A stretch of 64,000 nt of DNA from Gelatoporia subvermispora B (taxonomy: Eukaryota; Basidiomycota; Agaricomycetes; Polyporales; Gelatoporiaceae). A model generated the notes under the pieces. That model saw only the letters and a list, made by a program, of their open reading frames with translations. It had not been told where the DNA came from and did no database searches. Numbering within the stretch: the first letter of the stretch is position 1; the number at the start of each line of letters is the position of its first letter. The stretch is taken from positions 298,844 to 362,843 of the forward strand of contig KB445794.1 in the NCBI GenBank assembly GCA_000320605.2. The letters are read 5' to 3'. The position numbers were made by a program, and so were the translations under genes. This document shows positions 57,788 through 64,000 of the stretch, one piece after another.

Positions 57788-60700
57788 ATGTCTACGCCCT
57801 TTCCTATTGTCGCAGCCGGTGATACTGCAGCAAGTCCTCCAAACTTCCACGGCTTCGAGACCGCACTTGACCTGTGGCAGGACTCCGAGCACAAGCTATG
57901 GGATAATGACATATTTGAGTCCGCGGCCTTCCAGAACTTCAATGCTACGACAATCAGGAACGACCTGCGTTCTGCTTCATTGCTTCTCATGTCAATCCTG
58001 GAAAATCCACCCGCCGCATACAATGAAGAGTTCCTGAAGTACCACACAGCCGTGGAAGTCTGTAGAGACGAAGCCCTCAGAGAAGCCCTCGGCAAAGCGT
58101 TGGAGATGGGCACCTTTCGTAACATACGCTGTCTGAGTAGGGTTTCATTGGCTTACGACCACGATGATGCTCAATAGGCTCCAGAGAAATTTCGCATTGT
58201 ACCTCAACAGCATGTGAGCAAGCACGTGCATATGCTTGATAGTAAGTGCATATTTTCTCGCACGTCTTTAAAGCCATCATTACATTCTGAGCTGTCAAAA
58301 TAGTTGTACCGATCCTTGACCAGGCGGCGCAGGAAAAAGGTGAATATCCGCAACGATCTTGCGTTCTATCCGGGGCTGATGAATGATAGCGACAACGGAT
58401 GCATGGAAAACAGGTTATCAAGGCGAAGCGCATGAGGTTCTGCATGAGCATATACTGTTGAATAGCGAGGAAAAAGATCTGCGTGCCTATCTTCTGGCAA
58501 TTGTGCAGTCCACGTTTTGTGGCAAGTCCCGCATGATTGAACAATATTCGCTCAAGCGGCTGGTGATACCACTCGCCCTTGGTCCCAACGACTCTGGTAT
58601 GTGTATTTTCCGATGACGTTATTTATGCCCTGCAATCTGAATCTGTCTAGCATTTCCTCCCCCGGACCGCGAGTTACGCGATTGGCTCCAGAAGCAAACC
58701 GAAGAGCTCTGTTTCGAGACAAAGTGGACTGGTAACAGGATGGTCATCACGGGTTTTAGGCAGCAGGTCGCAGAAACCTTCTATGATATCTTGCTGATCT
58801 CGATTTTTGTTAACGTCAAGCGGATCATTGCTTCTGGGATTTTGACTTTGATTACCCAGGATTTAGACATAACGGAGGAGGAGAGGAGAAGGGTTCTGCA
58901 GCACCTTCCATCGAATGTCGCAGGTCAATTCAGTACGTACATGTCAATAGGGCGAAGTGTCAGAGAACAAGGGAAGCTTCGCAGAAAGTTTTATGCGAAG
59001 GTAGTACAGACGGCAGAGGTGAGTTCGTAAAGAGCACTATTCTCATGTATTTGTATTGAGGGTATACAGAGTGCATACCCTGCGTCTAGCGACGCTGATC
59101 AGAAACCAGGCGATGTGCAGTACTACGTTCACGTTGAGAAGGGTAAGCTCGCAAGTTCTCGTTCATAGGTGATTGACATAACATTAAAGGTGACAGATCA
59201 TCCTGTTTTATATAGCCTCCAAAGTGCAGCGACTGAGCTTCTGGAAGAAATTAGGACGAAAGATTACCCAGAGCTCACCGAAGAGGAGGAGAAGACGGCG
59301 TGGCTACGTGATCCTCAACAAGTAATTGCTATTGCTTTCGATGAAGCTCGTCAGATGGGCGAGTACATCTTCTCTCAAGATAAGCTCAGCTGGTCAAGGC
59401 TGTTGTCGTTTCGGAAGACGATGGAAAAGTTACATCCGCTTCCTATATGGAGTTTGTTTCTGTCGACGACTGGTCCTCTGAGCCAGTTCTGCCCCCCTTC
59501 AGAATCGATTCACAAGAGGCTTGCTGAGCCATTCTGTGCCCTAGGTATGGATGGAATGGCAATTTCTCACCGATTCGACGAAACCAGGGATGATTCAACG
59601 CTCGAGAACGTTACACGTATGGAGTTTTGGGTCAGGCTGGGTAGGCCGTAGTGAGTTTTGTGCCGTAAGCCATTGTAGAGCGGATATCTTACGTTGATTT
59701 GACAGCTGGGCCGCACGATACTTCAGTACCCCAAAAGAAATCCGAAATTCGATAGTCACAGTGGCTGCTCAAAAGCTGTTATCAACGAAAGCTTTCGACG
59801 AGGATACAATGGGAGCCCTGAATGACAGCAAAAAGCTGGCAATTCTTGCATCGAGACTTGCTCTACAGTTCAAGACCACCACAGATGACCCGTTCATGCG
59901 GAGACTAGGCGTCGAAAGAGAGCTCGAGCAGGTAGAAAAACACATGCGAGTTTGCATGACCATAGACGAAGGATTCAACAGCATTCTGACTGTAGCACCG
60001 TCGGAGCCCACGGTCGTGGAAGCTGCTGCAATGCTTATGCGCCGTCCAGGATTCCAATCATGTTCTAGCCTCCTCTCCATTTTCTCAAACACCCCGAGTA
60101 TCTCAAAAGGCGATAGGGGAGAAGTGGTCGCGGCGCTCATTCTTCTCGAGGCAATCGACAACTGCTGCTTTGCGCCGAACTCACATACTCGGCGTCGCTT
60201 TATCGCTCCTGTCATCGATTTCATGCAGAGCCTGCTCAAGAGAGGCCCCTACGAAGTTCTCCTCAAATCAATGCCGTCTGAAGGTGATCGCGATGGAACC
60301 TTTGAGGAGATCTTCAAGGACTCGAACATCTATTTCACGCACTTTGTCAAGGTTCTCGACAGCCAGGTGTTGACGCAAGAGATGCTGTTACGCTATATTG
60401 TTCGAGGTGCTGCCGTATTCTGCGCTGATCGTCAACAAGGGGTCGATCTCGTGGTACCTTTCATCTACAAGGGTACCAGAATGACCAGAACAAACGTATC
60501 GATCCTGTTGTGTCAGGTAAAGAACGACACCGACTACACGCGAACACCCGTGCGAAATCTCTTCGACAACATGGATCCGACAAAACCCTCGTTTAAGACC
60601 TTCCCTGATGGAGGCACCCTCCCTATCATACGAATGGTGTTTGCTCTAGAAGCTGGACTTGCGAAATCGTTTTCAGACGAGCCTTCAAATGCACCTGGAC

Positions 60701-60978
60701 ACAACATCATCATTGTACGAGGGAATGAGCGGCCGTCCCCTCGAAATTCCTCCCGCAAACCGACGGCATTTGATCTGTGGTGTTGTGGCGCTTCCTCACA
60801 AACATTCAGCACAATCCAGCCGCATCAGGACAACATCTACAGGGCCATTCTTGCGCAATTGTCGAAGCCTCGGGGGATCACAGAAATCGAATCTTCTCTG
60901 AAGCGGGAAGCCATCATGTCTCAGTGGCCGGGAGCCACTACGAGGGACGAATCCTGGTCGCGCTTCATAAAGACATAA
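57788..60978 (+). CDS. Crinkler-like NTPase-nuclease, copy B (P-loop decayed)
   Basis: This is the second paralogue. Exon 1 is 57788-58136 and ends in the same phase as in copies A and C, but the N-terminal domain has diverged most. The P-loop exon reads QSTFCGKS (58506-58529), so the leading glycine and the glycine in the middle of the Walker A loop are lost while GKS remains. Walker B is the most canonical of the three (VIAIAFDEAR, about 59326). The FLSTTGPLSQF block that follows is common in basidiomycete Crinkler-like proteins. The last exon (from about 59706) holds the nuclease: RGE (60115-60123), VDLVVPF and QVK (60514-60522), then WPGATTRDESW. All three catalytic elements of the PD-(D/E)XK fold are present. 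Small exons around 59070-59200 are not fully resolved. It is likely nuclease-competent with doubtful ATP binding. Confidence 0.72.
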
Positions 60979-61556
60979 GGTAGTTTGTGTTCCTGATGTA
61001 TAGCATTTCATGGTCGTAATCTACTCCTGAAGTTCCATATGGAGTGCGTAGTATACGACTGTTCTTTGGTCCCGAGCGGAGCTGGAATGCTCGATATCTG
61101 AATGAAGATGATTCATCGAGCATCTAGAATTAGATATTGCCTCGCGCGAATAAAGCCATACTGAATTCTTTACGTCGTATTGCGTCGCCCATCATGGGCC
61201 ACGACCTGATACTTAAACGTGGCGGCTGCCCCACGTACCTCGGGGATTTGATATAATCGCCCTGCCTGAATGGTCGAACGCGCGATACATCAAGTATCTT
61301 GAGTCCTCAGAACGACTATATCTTTGACAAAAATGAAGCAACACGGTTGTGGCTGGTTGGTCGCCGCTTGCAGTGTCGCAGGTCGGTCAGACAAGCCCAC
61401 GCTCAGCCACGCTCGCAAAGTGCCGGGTGCCGGGCCGTATGAAAGCAACCATCGCGGCTCTCGCGGTCACGCAAGGCCACAAGTGTTGTCGCATCTCAGC
61501 TTTCTACGACCCACTACTGCCATTTAGCTTCTCTGACTTATACAAACCAATTCACT
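60979..61556. other. spacer between copies B and C
   Basis: A 0.6 kb spacer, probably promoter and terminator sequence. No coding features. Confidence 0.4.
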
Positions 61557-64000
61557 ATGCGGGACCCGCGAAACCCATTCTCTGCTTGGGAATCGGTACC
61601 CGATGTGAATTCAGAGGAGCAACATCAACAATGGGACGAAGAGGTTCTCCGCCTGGCGAGCGACATGACTCCGCAGGACATCGTTCAGCATCCATCCAAT
61701 GCTCTGCTATTGCTGGCATGCGTCCTAATGGAACCCGACGACCATTACAACCGGAAAAAGACGTCGCCAGGACAAATGTGGAAAACCTGCGAGGAAAGCG
61801 CTGCTTTTCGGGAGGGCTTGGCACAGGCACTACACGACAAACGTTTCCGCGCTGTCCGCTTACTAAGTGAGTTATCTCTGTGGTCTAGCGGTGCTTAGAC
61901 TCATGAGTATCATAGAACTGTTCAGAAAGCACAATGATGTCTCCGATGCGAACGGTGCGCATTCCGTTGTCGGAGCTGTACTTAACGACCGACGGTTGTC
62001 TGGTTATACAGTCCCCACACCACAAATGGACTTTGACTATGGTCAGGAATACTTGGTAGCATTTAGTCTACTTGATACATAACCTGATGCACGCTTCGAT
62101 AGGTCAAGCATGGGCGAGCACGTTCTGTGGCACAGCGCATCGCGCGCTTTGGGAGCATATCCTGAAATATTCCCATTCGGATGACCATCTCCACATCTAT
62201 CCTGTTGTGGGACCTGCAGGTATTGGAAAATCTCGCCTACTTGACCAGTTCTCGTTAGAACACTTCGTGATTCCTCTCAACCTCTCCACTCGATCGCCGT
62301 GTAAGTACCGCCTCCTTCTGCTTTGCCCGGACCTAATCCGGCTTTAGCATATCCCCCTCCGGATGTCTTGATTATAAAATGGATCAATGAGGAGACCCAC
62401 AAGATAGCTGTCGTCGGGCCGATAAATGAATCCACAGTCAAACTAGATTGGGAAAGGACCGACTTTCTCTTCCGGATACTTCTCGCAGCACTATTTCAAA
62501 CTACCAAGGAGGTAGTTGAGCAGGGAATACGCACAGCCATAGAGAGCGAGTCGATGTTAGACATAGGGGACAAGGAGGCTCTATTGTCCAGCTTCCCTAC
62601 GACGCTCGCAGCCCAATTTCGCGCTTATATGACGATCGGCCAGAGCGCTGAGCAGCCCGGAGTCCTGAGAAAAAAGTTCTACGAGCGTGTCATACGCAGA
62701 GCTAATTCGGTGCGTTCCGTTGGATGTAGATATTCTCAATCACCTATCAACAGTTATGTCAGGTACGTTACGCTTCCGACTCCGTGATAGAGAAGTTCGT
62801 CAAAACACAGCGGCATCTTGGCTGGAATGAGCTCATGCAGTACCAAGGTAAGCACGCGCCCACATTATCGTGGCATGTCCACCATGGTTGATTTTGCCGG
62901 GATCGGCAGAACTCGCGCAAAGTTCGGCACGTGACCTTCTATCCCTCGTAGCTGAGCATCACGAATACGGGGGACACCGTGGCAGCATCCAGCGTATAGC
63001 CGTCGTGATTGAAGACGGAGACGAGTTTCAACATCCGAAGACAAGCTCCAATGGCAGTCCTTGGAGCCAGCTGTTGAGCTTTATGCACGCATTCAGGGCA
63101 CTACATCGCATGCCAGTGGATTGCCTCATTGCCACACGGAGGTGGAACCTTTTCCGAGGACCACCGGAAGGGGATAAATGGCGCTGGCACTATGAATTCA
63201 AGAGCGCCGCACCCTTCTGCTCTATCGGATTTGATGAGCTCGTTGGGCCGGACAAGTTCGTAGACGATGGTTCTTGGACTCTGGAGAAGGTTACCAAAGA
63301 AGAATTCTGGGTGAAGTTGGGACGCCCTAGGTTGGTCATGTGTGTTTATACCATCGTAGACTCGGAAATACTCATAGCGCATGACCATAGCTGGGCACTG
63401 CACTACGCGCAACGATCGAAAGCTCTACAATCCAAATCAGCCGACCATGTCACCGATCAACTATTAGGTGGCTCAAAGATGTATCAATACGCCATGCCAT
63501 GCCTTGATGATGAAGAACGGTTCGCGATCCTATCCTCGCGACTAGATTTGGAATTCAAGCCCACCTCACGACCATTCATTGCCGACGCAGAAGATTGTGA
63601 GCTCAGACAAGTGCAAAAGCACTTGAGGGTCGTACTCGACATGGTGCCCCTGTCGCACCTAAGAACTACACTGACCGTCTCGCCATCAGAACCTACAGTC
63701 GTCGAGGCCGCCTCCCGACTGATGCGTCGGGAAGGATTTCATGCAGGTATCGCACTGTATTCTATCCTCCTTCGACACGCACCCCCTGTCTCGAGGGGTT
63801 TCCATGGAGATATTGTTGTCGCCAGCGTGATCCTCGACACTCTGGATAACTGCACGTTCGATCACTTCGGACAAAAGACACGTTTCATCGTACCTGTCAA
63901 GAATTTCTTAGAAGCGCTTCTACCACAGGATTCATGCGAGCAGCTCAACTACTCGCCTTCATCCCGCTCTAGCGAGCATCACACGAGCGATCTCGAGGAG
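61557..64000 (+). CDS. Crinkler-like NTPase-nuclease, copy C (cut by window end)
   Basis: This is the third paralogue, closest to copy A. Exon 1 is 61557-61866, exactly 310 nt as in A, encoding the same N-terminal domain (PFSAWESVPDVNSEEQH). Walker A GPAGIGKS is intact (62210-62233). A Walker B-like strand (IAVVIEDGDEF) follows near 63010, then FHAFRALHRMP-like sequence (MHAFRALHRMPVDC), DGSWTLEKVTKEEFWVKLGRPR and a phase-2 intron at the same place as in A. The start of the nuclease domain is present; the RGE element reads HGD (about 63803), a conservative Glu-to-Asp change. The remaining nuclease motifs lie beyond 64000. Whether the gene is whole cannot be told here. A few exon borders around 61870-62100 and 62710-62930 are unresolved. 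Confidence 0.65.

Overview
This window is nuclear DNA of a filamentous basidiomycete, most likely an Agaricomycete. Nearly every gene is cut by many 45-70 bp introns with fungal splice signals. The gene set is fungal: exocyst, Zds1, Rmt2, Sim3/NASP-type chaperone, and a RING-PH-VWA scaffold. The 3' end holds basidiomycete-type, Crinkler-like NTPase-nuclease genes. No rRNA, tRNA, CRISPR array or bacterial operon was seen. Where an exon model was assembled by hand and its length is a multiple of three, the entry says so. Functions are assigned from family motifs only.

Layout. 1-6.2 kb is gene-poor, but holds two candidate small secreted protein genes (4102 and 5224) that share a first-exon length and a motif. 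6.2-15.3 kb holds SEC6 (+) convergent with QNS1 (-), an intronless orphan gene (-) and glyoxalase I (-). GLO1 and the ubiquinone monooxygenase gene COQ6 (+) are divergent, and a 0.4 kb MITE with perfect inverted ends fills most of the promoter between them. Then come a ZDS1-like gene (-) and a salicylate-hydroxylase-like flavoprotein gene (+). 26.9-34.5 kb carries a RING-PH-VWA protein with the domain order of Far1/Ste5 (+) and a copper P-type ATPase (-). 34.5-39.8 kb is accessory: a broken second glyoxalase copy and a tentative zinc-cluster-like gene. 39.9-52.7 kb returns to housekeeping: dynactin p24-like (-), a zinc-type quinone/enoyl reductase (+), RMT2 (+) with a 12-bp minisatellite in an intron, PRO2 (-), an orphan disordered protein (-) and a NASP-type histone chaperone (-).

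The most unusual part is 53-64 kb. Three tandem same-strand paralogues each encode a novel N-terminal domain and a P-loop NTPase region; the two complete copies also end in a PD-(D/E)XK-type nuclease. They resemble the toxin part of Crinkler effectors but lack the usual Crinkler header and any visible signal peptide. The two complete copies have decayed in complementary ways. The first keeps a perfect Walker A but has lost the nuclease QxK motif; the second keeps QVK but has lost the P-loop glycines. The third has an intact Walker A and runs off the window end.

Other points of note: four inferred GC-AG introns (three with the same GCATGT donor), several microexons, and a glyoxalase with a mitochondrial-type leader followed by a second possible start.
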